Origin: Steinernema hermaphroditum
Lineage: Eukaryota > Nematoda > Chromadorea > Rhabditida > Steinernematidae
Length of the DNA: 64,000 nucleotides
Reading direction: 5' to 3'
Assembly: GCA_030435675.1 (NCBI GenBank)
Contig: CM059621.1
Location: 3,410,001 to 3,474,000, forward strand
Shown here in pieces: positions 34,506-46,200 of the stretch (position 1 is its first letter; every line of letters begins with the position of its first letter). The position numbers and the translations under genes are program-made. The notes beneath the pieces were generated by a model. The model searched no databases. It worked only from the letters and a program-made list of their open reading frames with translations, and was not told the origin of the DNA.

Positions 34506-35164
34506 TGATTCGACATACTAAGCAGCGTTGCCTGGAGCTATACTTAGAAGTTCAGTTCAAGAGGCAATGCTCGGTTGCTCATGACCATCACATTCTTGCT
34601 GGCGTCAGCTGGGCGAGACTATCTTGCAACACACACGTGAATATATGAATAGTGATTAGGAAAAATGTTACGTGCAACGTAAGGTGAATCAACGAAGCAA
34701 ATCGAACCGAATGAAACAATACGTGCAAGCGGACTGCCAACGAAATTGGTGCATTATAAGATCGACTGCTCTCTAAAAAATAACTAGAATATTTTAAAAA
34801 CATTTGTCGGTCGTTCCTGGTCTCGCTTGCTCCGTCAGCTTCTCTGCGCCGGTAACAAAATCAGCTGTTTTCCTCTCTGATGCCTTCGCAACCTGCGTTC
34901 ACTGCGTTTGTCTCTGATCCTGCAGCTTTTGCTGAAGAAAAAAGATGTGATGCTGAGACTCTTTGTGACGATAAAACGTTCTTCGACGATTGGAATGCAA
35001 AACGAAGATAAACTGTAAGTCAACCGTATGTGCTATTCGTACTCCCTGAGCAAATTCAAAATCCGCATCGTCCACTCAAGAGAAACATGCAGTGTCAAAA
35101 CTCAACACCATCTCGTAACGACCAAGAACCAGGAACCAGATCCTTTGTTGCCATAACCAGTTTT
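34506..35164. other. Intergenic, nothing seen
   Basis: Short frames only, no recognised repeat or RNA gene. Confidence 0.5.
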
Positions 35165-35455
35165 CAAGTTTCAAGTTTCAAGTTTATTTTGTGAAATCAA
35201 CATTGATACAATGTGTCACACCCCATTATTTGCCCACTCTGGACGCAATTCTTCTCGGGCGCGCTGCTACCATCTTGTGGTGCCGAGTTTCTTCACAAAG
35301 TCATCTCGCCATCTTGTCCGCGGCCTTCCGAGTGGTCTTGTTACTGGTGGACGCCATTCTTCCAGTTGACGCGACCATTTTTCTGGTGATTCATTGGAGA
35401 GCTTCCAAGCGTAGTTCCATTTGCGCTTCTTTGCGGCTTCCACGACGTCGGTGAA
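35165..35455 (-). mobile_element. 3' end of an RTE-type non-LTR retrotransposon
   Basis: The minus strand encodes the usual C-terminal stretch of RTE/LINE polyproteins: KRKWNYAWKLSN, then RPLGRPRTRWRDDFV, ending in a stop. It continues into an AATAAA and then into the tandem unit TTGAAAC repeated three to four times. Short tandem units at the 3' end are a feature of RTE elements. The fragment breaks off at about 35455 against an A-rich stretch, so the reverse transcriptase and endonuclease are absent here. A matching 5' RTE part lies at 48.56-50.25 kb, on the same strand and in the right order. Confidence 0.8.
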
Positions 35456-35506
35456 CTTAAAAATTAAAAAATTAAAAAAAAACGAAAAAAAAACTTAAAA
35501 AAACGG

Positions 35507-35998
35507 TTTTTTTTTTTTTTACACGATTTATCTTCCCGAATCAACGGCTTACGCCGTGCAGGACGTCTCATAAATGCACAAAGAAGAACAAAGTCACAGC
35601 GTAGCCGCTGATTTTCTTCTGGTTTCGGTGGAGCAGACGAATCCGAAGAGAATCCAGCGTTCCCATCAGTATGCGCGGGCGTCGAAGTCGTGAAGAGTTG
35701 ATTCCGGAAGTGGCGCGGCGGCGGAGAACAGCGAACGGAACGGAGGGGCATCTTCGGTTCGGCTGGCGGCGCGGACTTCGGAGTTGCAACGCTTCTTCGG
35801 CTTCTCTGGCGCGGGTAGAGTCGGGCGGTCATGACGAGCTTCTTGGCGAGACGGTGGAACTACGGCTCCCTGGTGTTCCAGGCCTTCTGGGAGCCGGGGC
35901 GATCATTGCGCCAACAGCGACGGCCGAGAACGACCGCTCACTTAACTCATTCGGCTCAGACAGCCTCAGAGAGAGAGCGAGTGGACGACCCGACCGAT
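35507..35998 (-). repeat. 480-bp dispersed repeat copy with poly-A end
   Basis: Nearly collinear with 17217-17695. On the minus strand the repeat body ends in GATAAATCGTGT followed by 14 A residues, then an A- and T-rich stretch up to the RTE fragment. A poly-A end directly at the point where similarity to the 17-kb copy stops suggests this copy was inserted by reverse transcription. The duplication inside the 17-kb copy is missing here. Confidence 0.7.
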
Positions 35999-36363
35999 CG
36001 CTGGGGGCACAAATGAAAGACCGTATTCGATGTAAATGTCATGATTTGCCATATTACTAATAAATCGTTATAAAAATTACAATTTGACCACAAAAGAGCG
36101 GGAACAGCGAATGTTGCATGGGATCGGCGTAAAAGGAAATCAAAGTGAATGACCAAAAAAAAAAACTGTTTTCGGAGCGAACGATAAATGGCGACGGCGG
36201 CAAAAGACAATTCGAAAAAGTGCACGAATTGAGGGTTGAGGGCCGAGGAAGCACTTTGTATAGTCGCGCGATCTGTTATTGTCGACGCTATTCTGGCGGC
36301 ACTTGCCGAAGGACGACGCGCAAAAGAGCAGGTGCAGTGCAAAATGGTCGAGCGAAGACTCCA
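35999..36363. other. Unassigned sequence
   Basis: Moderately GC-rich with overlapping short frames on both strands. It may belong to a transposon, since the hairpin and CTAG at its right side resemble a Helitron end. Confidence 0.35.
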
Positions 36364-36417
36364 GACGATCGCGCCATAACATATGGCGCGATCGTCCCTT
36401 TATCGGCTTTAGTCTAG
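36364..36417 (+). repeat. Perfect 15-bp hairpin followed by CTAG
   Basis: GACGATCGCGCCATA (36364-36378) is exactly inverted at 36382-36396 with a 3-nt loop. CTAG follows about 18 nt downstream, at about 36414-36417. Classical Helitrons end in a GC-rich hairpin followed by CTRR, so this could be a 3' terminus of a non-autonomous Helitron; the spacing is slightly long. Confidence 0.5.
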
Positions 36418-37250
36418 CGGCGCCATCTTTTCGCCTACATCGCGATTTCGTTTCTCTCTGCCTCCACAACGCTTTAAGATTTCAGATACGTTATCGTTAT
36501 CAACAGAACAGAACGCAACCTGCGAAATCCGTAGCTCTTCCATCTACATAAATCGATGTTGACGTCAACGGTTGGTTCGTTATGCTTATTTTGCAGCTCT
36601 ACTCTTTATTATGAGTTAGGCTTTTTATGTTTTTTTTTTTTTTGATGATTTTTTACCGCGTTTTTAATGCATATTTCTTATTTTTTTACTAATGTCATTA
36701 TTAGCTTATATGGTATTCGATTACTATTTTTTTTAGAGAATTTAATGAGGCATGTCATAATAATTGAGGTAACATAATTAAAAAAAGCGGACGATATACA
36801 GTAACGATATACAATCACATCTTAATAATCGGTCAGTTTCCTTTTATTATGTTCCTTTCAAATTAATTTTTCCCCACCTACTTTTTTCGCCTATTTATAT
36901 TTTTAATATCAGTCTGTCCCATTGCTAAATTTTATATTGTGAATATCATTCTGTCCGATTGCTAGATTTTAATGTCGAAATAAGTTAATCACACGTAGTT
37001 TTTTTCGTCTAGAGATATAGAATAGAATAGAATAGAATAGAATAGATATTAGTTTAGAAAATGCTTTTTTTTCGTTTTATAATCCTTCGTGTGTTCGTGT
37101 CGGGCAATATTGTCGCAATGTAAAATTGTATCGCTCACCTGAGCGCATGAATGCCTCCTTTGGCAATTGGTTGTATATCATATATATATATGTCATTGAC
37201 CATATACGATATACATGACTTATAGACACATCGTTACACACGACAAGATG
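36418..37250. other. AT-rich region before the Helitron-like gene
   Basis: Very AT-rich. The unit CTGTCC(C/G)ATTGCTA(A/G)ATTTTA occurs twice (about 36914 and 36955), a TAGAA microsatellite lies at about 37018-37047, and a TATATATATA stretch at about 37180-37190. The 5' terminus of the mobile element probably lies here, but I could not fix it. Confidence 0.45.
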
Positions 37251-40200
37251 GAGTGGTTGGATGAAAATTATGAGCGGGACCTCTTCGACGCCCCGCAAGA
37301 AGTGGGAAAGGAGCTCTTCACGAGCAACTACAAAGAAGACAACTGGCTGGATACCAGTTTTGTCAACACATCAACATGGTCATCGGTGAACTTCTCACTA
37401 GATTCATCGATGGTGACAGTGGCCGACGACCACTCGACGCATGCCGCCCCCGCAGTCGCCGTTCATGAGCCGCTTGCACAGGCCCACTACAGCGGCATGT
37501 CAATACGAGAGACGGTGAATCCGTCGTCAAGAGCCGCCCTCCAGCACAAGTCTCGCAAGGCGCGAACTGCGCAGCCGCAACGAGCCGGACCGGAACCGGT
37601 GGTCGTCGTCAATGAAATCGTCGGCGACGGCCCAGCCCATAGAGAGAAGCACCTAAAGATGATGGCAGAACACCGTCATCATGTCAAGCACGTTGCTGAT
37701 TCGGTGCTCGAAAGCTTCGTAATGGGCGTTGTGGGCAGCAGCGTCGGAACCCGAAGAGTCCGCCAAAAGTCCGTCGGAGTTCGCCGAAAAGGACCGTACA
37801 GAAGTCCCGAAGAACAGGCGGACTTCGATTTGGAAAGAATATTGCACGAAGACCTGGACTTCGTGCAGCCAGAGCAGCGCAAAAAGATTGAAACAATCTC
37901 GGATTGCGCAAAGCGAGAGGCGCTTCTGGAAGCGTTCGATCGCCACATCGCCATGAACCGCGCTCGCCCGATATTGGCACGGGTCAAAGACATCGCCGAC
38001 GACGTCGTCCAGAATGTCTGGGAGCAACAAGGTCTACACATGGGTGCCACAGTGTCCGACGACCTGTGGCAACGCATCTGCGTTGAGCACCCGGAGGTGC
38101 CACCCAGCTACAGAGGAGAACTGGCGCGCGCCATCAACCACCGAATGGCGTGCATGCGGACCATGAAGAAGGCGGACATGACGCGATATGTGAAAAGCGT
38201 CGAGAAGGGTTACAAGTCGGCCCTGAAGAAGCGGGGAATTCCTCGCATGTTTGTAAGCGACACAGCCAACAGAACATCTAATGACAACCTTTTTTTTTAT
38301 AGCGATTCTTGGTAAAATGCCCCCAGCACGAGGAGGCACTTGGGCGCGTCCGCAGCATGTTCTACGGAACAAGCACTGCTGATCAGGAGGCGCGACGTCT
38401 TGCCAGTCAGAAGATGGAGAAGGACCTTGCAAAGAGGCGAGGCGAAATAATGCATGAAGAGGTACATTGTCACAAAACAGTTGGAACTTCATGAATTGTT
38501 ATAGCAAAAAGCCTTAATGCAAGAGTTCGTGGCGGAAGCCAAACTCGCCGAGATGAACACTGGCCTCATCCCGGTTCCACTTCGACAGGGCAACGAAAAA
38601 GACGTCGAAAAAGTAGCAAGACTCGGAGAGCTGAAGACGCAGCTAGAACTGGCTGCCAATCCAGAGCTGCAGAAAGTGAAGGGCATGGCGATGCCCTATG
38701 CATCTTTAGCTCAACAAGGTAGAATACAGTCGTTACAATGCCACAATACCAATTGCTCCATTTTTAGTAGAGGAATTAGCAAAGGATTTGCGTGCCCCAG
38801 AACGCATCAACGCATCAGAAAAGAAAGGCGCCCGCACTGCGCACCATGGTAAAGATAAATCATAACGAAGTGAGCATCATTTACTGCATTGTAGAGTCAA
38901 ACTCACCGTCGTCGCTGATCGCCCGCCTCAAGAAGGCATTCCATATTTCCGGTGGAGGCCGAAAGCGGAAACAAAGCGTCAAGGCGACGGAAAAGGATGC
39001 GCATCAAGCGCCAGATGCGTCGACATCAGCAGTGGGACGTGCTAACATCGAGAGCACGTCCAATGTGGAGACGGAGCACCTCGAGATATGCCCAATGCAG
39101 CATTTGGGCAACCTAAGCAATGCTGCTGGCTTCGATGGAAGAGATCTCATTTCGATGGGACCAAAGAAGTGGCTATCTGGAGGTCCGATTGGACGCATCC
39201 TGTGCGATGAGGTAATAAATTGTTGTTAGACGACAAAAATCACTTCAAATGATTTAGATCAATGCACTCAATCGCACGCTCCCTCCACACGAACGAACGG
39301 CTGTAGCCGACAGTATGTTCTGGGGCTACAATTATAACCGATACCTTGGAACCCGTCGCGAGTACGACGACATGCTCAGAGGCGTCGTACGTGAATCGAT
39401 GAGCTTGGTCCAGCACGACGGTGTTACGACCTTTGCTCGCGTCATCATGCCTGTACACATTAATGAGAGCCACTGGGCAGTGGGTATTCTCAATGTGCAG
39501 TGCAAACAAATAATAGTGTACGATTCACTACAGGTACATTCGAGTTACTAATGATGTTTGTCTAAATTCATGTATTGTAGAGCGGCGGCGAGGCGGAAAT
39601 CAAAAAAGGATTGCAAGAGTTTGCTGCGCATATTCTCAATGAGACGCTGAATGCGAACGTGCGGCCGTCTGCATTTGCAGTACAGTTCGCAGCGCCCAAT
39701 ATGCGAATGCAGCAAAGGGACTGCTACAACTGCGGCGTACACTCCATCGACAATGCTCTGCGCTACCTGAAAGCTGTGCCGCAACCAGAGCGAGAGCATG
39801 TTCGGGTCGTAGACGTACGAGATCCCGATGTGGTCGATGTACGCTCCTACGCGAACAACCTCAGAGAAGTGTACCGCACGCAGTTGATGCGCAAGTACCC
39901 CACAACCATCACTCAGGTAAGCATTACTGTGTGTGCTTGGCATTTGTTATCGTTATTGGTTGCAGGCAATCCACAACTTCGAACAGGACATAATTGAAGC
40001 ACGGCGCATCCAGCTTCTGAGAAGCGGAGAACAGCAACCGGATTCGTCATCGCGATCCATCGTTGATGTGGATTCGCAAAATCAAGAGATCAGTCGACCG
40101 GAAGTGCCTCTGATGACGTATAGTCAGGCCGTCGACAAGGAAAGGATGACGATCGCAGACCGACGCGAATTTCTTCAATTCCAACAGCGACTAAACGCTC

Positions 40201-43200
40201 AGGAAGTTGTTTCCGATGAACCTGCTGCTGCCACCGTCCGGCAACGAGTAGAGCAGCAGAAAGAGGAAACACGAAGTCGCGTCGCTAACGATTCGAACGT
40301 TAGCAAGATTCCTGCTGGACAGGAACCACGCTCTGCGAATCCAACGGTTGCCGATTTGTTAAGTCAAATGCGCCGATGCGAAGAAGCCGATTCCACGCAG
40401 CAAAAAGAAGACTCCCAGGAGTGTACAGCCGTCAGTGAAGGCATGGACTTCCTTCGCTCCCAGATGAAGGGTTATGAGGTATTTGGTACCTCAGAACATG
40501 GTTTGGGCAGCGGTGACGATGGTGCTACGACCAGTCACCGGGAAGCAAATCGCGCCAAACAAAAGAGACATTACGCGAAAAACAAGCAGGTGATCAGCCA
40601 ACAGCACAAGGAGCACATAGCTGTAAAACGGCTGTCACAGACGGCAGAAGAAAAAGCGGCTGCTGATGAACAGCGAAGAGCAACAAGAAAGCCGCTCACT
40701 GGAGATCAAAAAGGAAAAAAGGTGGAATACGAAAAGCGTCGTGTAAAGAAGATCAAGAAGGAGGAAGAGGAAGACGCGAAAAGGAAAGAGAAGATGATCG
40801 CCTTGAATCCTTTGAGTCCAGTGTTGAAGGGAGTCAAAGCCGTGGGAAAGAAACTCGGCCTTAAAATGGACGCTGCCAGCATCAAGCGAAGAGAAAAGTA
40901 CGCTAACGTCAGTCCGCGCAAGCGGCAACTGATGAACAACATACGTACGGAGCGACGATTGGCAGCAAAACGGAAATTGGAGGTTGAAGCTCGAGACGAT
41001 GTCGCTGACCAACCGGCTACAAACGTCTTCGATCAAGTAACCTGTCCTCAAGACTTGATGGCACTCGCAGCGGCAGCCACACAAGACCCCGCTAATTTTG
41101 TGGCAACGCTCGAAATGCTGAAGACAGGAGAAGATCTGAAAGGCCGAGCCTCAACCGGACGACGCTCAATAGATGGTCCGCCTGCACGAAAACGACGAAG
41201 AAAGGAAGGTCTTAGTAACATCCACTACAAAACGTGCCCTCTGGACCACCCGGGACGTGGATGTGCCTCGTGTAACAGCAATCATCGAGTACCGCCGTGG
41301 TCACCCAGCGGTTTCATCGTACCATGCAAGTATTGCGGCGCGATGATGACCGAACAAGAGGAGAAACGTCACTGGAAGGGATGCTGCCATGAAGGCAAAG
41401 TGCACACGCAACAAATGAGACAAACATTTGACGTGTTGCAAAATCCTCCTCAATTCTTCAAGGAGCTAACGGATCCCGTGCACGTGAAAGCGAAGCCCTA
41501 CTTGAAAAACGATCGCAAAGTCAACGCCCACTTTGCGATGGGCTCCATCACAACGCACCGGGATACGACACTTCCACGCGGACCAAACGTCGTCAAGATC
41601 AACAACGACATGGAGACATGTCTAAGCGATCTGAGACGAAGCTCCAAACACGAACAGCCGACCTTTGGCCAGTACTACGCTTTAACATCAGAAGAAGCGA
41701 TGAAGTACCGGCTCCAAACGGATCTCGGCAAAGGCGAACTTGGCGTGGGCGGTGTGCATGAGTCGGTAATCGGCGAAATTGACCGACTTCTGCGAGACAA
41801 TCACGCGCTCGCCAAGTTATACCGTTTCTCAAGTGAGAAATTCGAAGAAGCCTGCAAGGAAGCGGAACTGAAGAACGAGCCGGTACTGATTAGTGTTATT
41901 GTGCGTTACGTAAACGTTTCCGTTTAGATCCCGAGCTTCAAGATGACGATCTTGAACAACAGGGAGGCCAAGCTTGCAGGCATCCAGGACAAGGATATCC
42001 ATCTTCACCGCACCGAAATCCCCACCAGTGAACAGGTGGCGGTGATATGGATATCCAACGATGACAATGCCAAGCCGCCCGATTTTGCTGGCATCGATTT
42101 GCACAACAAACCGGACGGCACGGTCAACATGGGGACCCGAGGAAGCGTCCCTCACGTTCTCCCAGCGTGCTTTCCGCTTTTGGATCCATTCGGTAAGAAT
42201 CGAGTTGAAAGGAGGAAAGACAGTTAAACTCTTATAGGTCTTCCCGGATACCGATTTGGAATCCCGAACAAGATCAAGGAGGACGCTGACCGTATGGCAC
42301 AGGAACAAGCAGCCGAAGCGATCGAGGCCGAAGCGGACGATGTGGAAACGGACCTCTATGAGGATCCGGTACTCTTTTCGCAAGGCCAAATCGTGGACGC
42401 CGCTGAAAAGGAGCCAGCTGAAGTGAAGGCGGACGTGTTCTACGACTGTGCCGAAACGGAAGCTGAGCTCGAAGCTATGGAAGTGGAAGAAGAGAAAACG
42501 GAGGAATTCTTCTTAATCGATGAGGAAATGTTGGAGAAGATGTGTGAAAGTGGCCCACGCGAGAGTCGACAGTCGATTCATCAGTTTTCGCCAATGGATC
42601 CGTTATTTGATGATGATGCGGGACAATCCAAATAACTTCCATTGGCTGTGGAGCCATCACGAACTCGCCGAATATTTCACAATCGTGACCAACAACCTCA
42701 TCGAGAAGCACGAGATGCATTTCTATGAGACGAATGCAGCCTCGAACCTCCGTGAAAGTCTCCCGGACGAAGTGATTGCTGCACTGCAGAAAGGCCTTAA
42801 GGAAGGCGAAACGTTGGGACGCGTCAGTTTCGCCTCGAAGAACTACAAGGGCGGCCGAAAAGACATGCAAAACGGCTACGCCAACGCCAAGGCCATCAGT
42901 CGTCACTTCGGAAAGGGAGTCTTCTTCCTCACCTTCACCGGAAACGCTCAATGGGAATGCGTGGACGATTGTCTTCGAAAGTATGGCGTCGATAGACACG
43001 GATGCTGCCAGAAGCCGCAACATCGACCGGACGTCGTCTGCCGACAGTTCTATTCGTATGTCGAAGAACTGTTGAAAGACGTGTTCCAACGCCATGTGCT
43101 CGGGAAAATGAAGGCCTACTTCTTCTCGGTGGAACACCAGAAGCGTGGAATGCCACACATCCACATGGTACTGATTCCCGACGAATCCGAAGACGTCCAC

Positions 43201-46200
43201 AACGCCGCCTTTGTCGACGCATACATCTCAGCTGAGCTTCCACCGTTGCCTGCGGAAGACGATGAAAGCGAAAAAGCTGAGCAAATGCGTCGACTTCGTG
43301 CCACCGTCGAGAGACTGCAATTGCACGACTGCAACGTAACGTGCAAAGGGGCCACTGGCATTTGCAGCAAAGGGTTCCCGAAGCAGTTCTCCAGCTGCAC
43401 GATGGTCAATCAAGGCAGACGGCCCGAGTATCAGCGACGAGCGCCTCTGCGACCGGGCGACGATCCCAGCAAAACGTACGGTGAAACATGCCTGAAAGCG
43501 CTGAAGGAAAATAAAAAGGTGAAGATCCAAATGGACAATCGTCACGTCGTCCCCTACAACCCGATGTTCCTCCTCAAATACGGCTGCCACCACAACATCG
43601 AATATATTGGGGAAGAACGCTGTGAGGACTACGTGATGAAGTACATTTGCAAAGGCACGGATATGGCCTATGTCCGTGTTAGCGAAGACCCTCTCCGCAC
43701 AGATCCGAAATCGAACGTCGTTGACTACGACGAAAACGCCTTCTACCGCAAGGTCCGCTACATGACATCCATGGAGGCGATGTGGCGACTCCTTAGTTAC
43801 CCGATCTACAGGATGTCGCACGTCGTGCAGCCGCTCTATGTGCATGATCCACGAGGACCTGTCATTCGATTCAAGGAAGGCGAAGAGAAGAAGGCTGGAA
43901 GGAGAGCTGCAAAAGGGCCACGCAAAACGAAGCTCACAGCCTACTTCGATTTATGCAGAGAGGACCCGGACGCTCGGAATCTTCGGTTTGACCAAGTTCC
44001 GCAGCACTACGTATTCCAAGAACGGAGAAAGAAGTGGGTAAAGCGAAAGCTGAACCTTGGAGAGATCGTCACCCGCATCGGAACGATCTCACCGGCCAAC
44101 AAGGAGCTTTTCGCCATCCGAGTCCTTCTTCTTCACCGTGTACGTTTTTGCATGTACAATTCGAAAAACATATGTTATCATTATAGGCTGGAGTAACGAG
44201 TTGGGAAGATCTGCGAACGGTACCGGACAAAGACGGCAATCCAAAGGTGTGCGAAACATTCGCCGAAGCCGCCGAACAACTCGGACTGACCGAATCCGAC
44301 GAAATGTGGATGAAAGTCATGGACGCGGCCATGTCCGAGATTCCGTCAACCAACAGACGGCTCAAGTTCTTGGCCATGCTCATCGTCTATAATCAGCCGT
44401 CAAAACCGATGGCGCTGATTACAGAGAACCTCGACGCTTTATGCCCCGTTTCGACACGTCGTCAGAATTGGGATGAAGAACGGCGCATCAATTACGTGCT
44501 CAATCATATTCAATATCACATCCGCGAGCACGGACTTACACTGGGCGCCGTTGGACTCCCCGACGTCAACAACTACGACGAAGAGCGAATTGAGGCAGAA
44601 ATTCGAGGGGAAGATGAGCAGATCACGGACGTGACTACAGGAGCTCCGGCAAGAGCCGATGCAGTCACTTATGCCGATACCGTTCAAAAGCAGTTGAACA
44701 CCAACCAAACGGACGTCTACAGCAAGATCATCGACGCTGTAGACGGTAGGACAGACGAGCATCTGTTCTTCGTAACCGGTGAAGGTGGAACGGGAAAAAC
44801 GTTCCTGTTCAATGCGCTGATTGCCCGAATGATAGCCAGGAAGAAGCAGTATCTTGCCTGCGCATCGACGGGCATCGCCGCGCTCCTCCTTCAAGGTGGC
44901 TCTACCGCACACAAGGCGTTCTGCATAAGCAACGATGTGCGCGCTGAGGACCAGTCACGCATTAAGTTCGAGAGCTACTACGCTCAACGACTGCGTGACG
45001 CTGACCTCATCATCATTGACGAGGTCAGCATGATGCACCGCGTCGTCTTGGAGTACATCGAAAAAGTACTCCGCTCCGTGTACACTGACGATGAGACCCG
45101 GAACAAGCCGTTCTGTGGTAAAGTGGTCATTCTGAGTGGGGATTTCAAACAGCTTGGACCGATCCCCTTCCCAGATGACATAACCGGAGCAGGAGACGAA
45201 CAACGAAAAGCGGCCGTCCTCACGTCATCGCTCAAATGCAGCAAGATCTTTGAGCAGTTCAAAGAGCTCAAATTAACGGAGAACATGAGATTGGATCCGG
45301 CGGAAGTGGAGTTTCGAGAACTTCTACGAAACGTCGGCTTAGGAAGGAACTACATTCCGGGAACGGACTACGTGCAACTGCCGCCCAACAGAGCAGCTGC
45401 CAGCGCAGAAGAAGTGATCAGCTTCTGCTACCCGGACGAGTTTCTTCGAGATCCGTTGAACAACATCGACCTCGCCAAGGGTTCCAATGTTTTGTTGCCA
45501 CGCAACAACGCCGTCTTCAAATGGAACGGTATAGAAACCGATTAAAATTTTAAAATTTTTACATGATTTCTTTCAGAGGAAATTTTGAAACGCATGAAAG
45601 GAAAAGAACAAACGTTCCTCGGCGTGGACAGAAACTTGGCGACCGTTGAACAGCAAGGAATGGCGATGTTCAAAACGAATCAAGCCGACAACGATCTCGA
45701 AAACATCCACACGGAATGTCCGACCGGAGTGCCACCCTACAAGTTGACCCTCAAAGTGGGTGCCATCGTGATGCTCATCCGAAACCTGTCGCTCGTAAAC
45801 GGCTTGTGCAATGGCACAATGCTGCAGATCATGAAAATGTCTGACGAGCTGTTGGTGTGTCGACGCCTGAACACCAACACAGGACAGGATGAATTGGTGT
45901 ATTTGCCGAAGGTACACTTTGAGGTTCTGATAAAACAATAATAACAATGACATTTTACAGATCCGTTTCATACACGGTGAAGGCAAACACCACCGTGGCG
46001 TAAAGTTCAGCCGCATCCAGTTCCCCGTACGTCTGGCCTTCGTCAATACCATCAACAAGGCGCAAGGACAGACGTTGGACAAAGTGGGACTGATCCTCGA
46101 TTGCGGCGAGGAGTGTTTCGCTCATGGACAACTGTACGTTGCTCTCTCGAGAGTTCGAAATGAGCGAAGCCTCCTCTACTATTCGCACGGTAATGAAGAT

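Noticed and set aside
36145..36551. Plus-strand frames around the hairpin at 36.4 kb
   Set aside because: They overlap in different phases, run through a perfect hairpin and show no family resemblance.
37653..38077. Long minus-strand frames opposite the Helitron-like gene
   Set aside because: They are antisense shadows of a GC-rich coding exon; the plus strand joins through many splice sites into a known domain order.
41883..41927. In-frame stop codon in the Helitron-like gene at 41925-41927
   Set aside because: A 45-bp GT-AG intron (41883-41927) removes it in phase, and its length matches the other introns of the gene.
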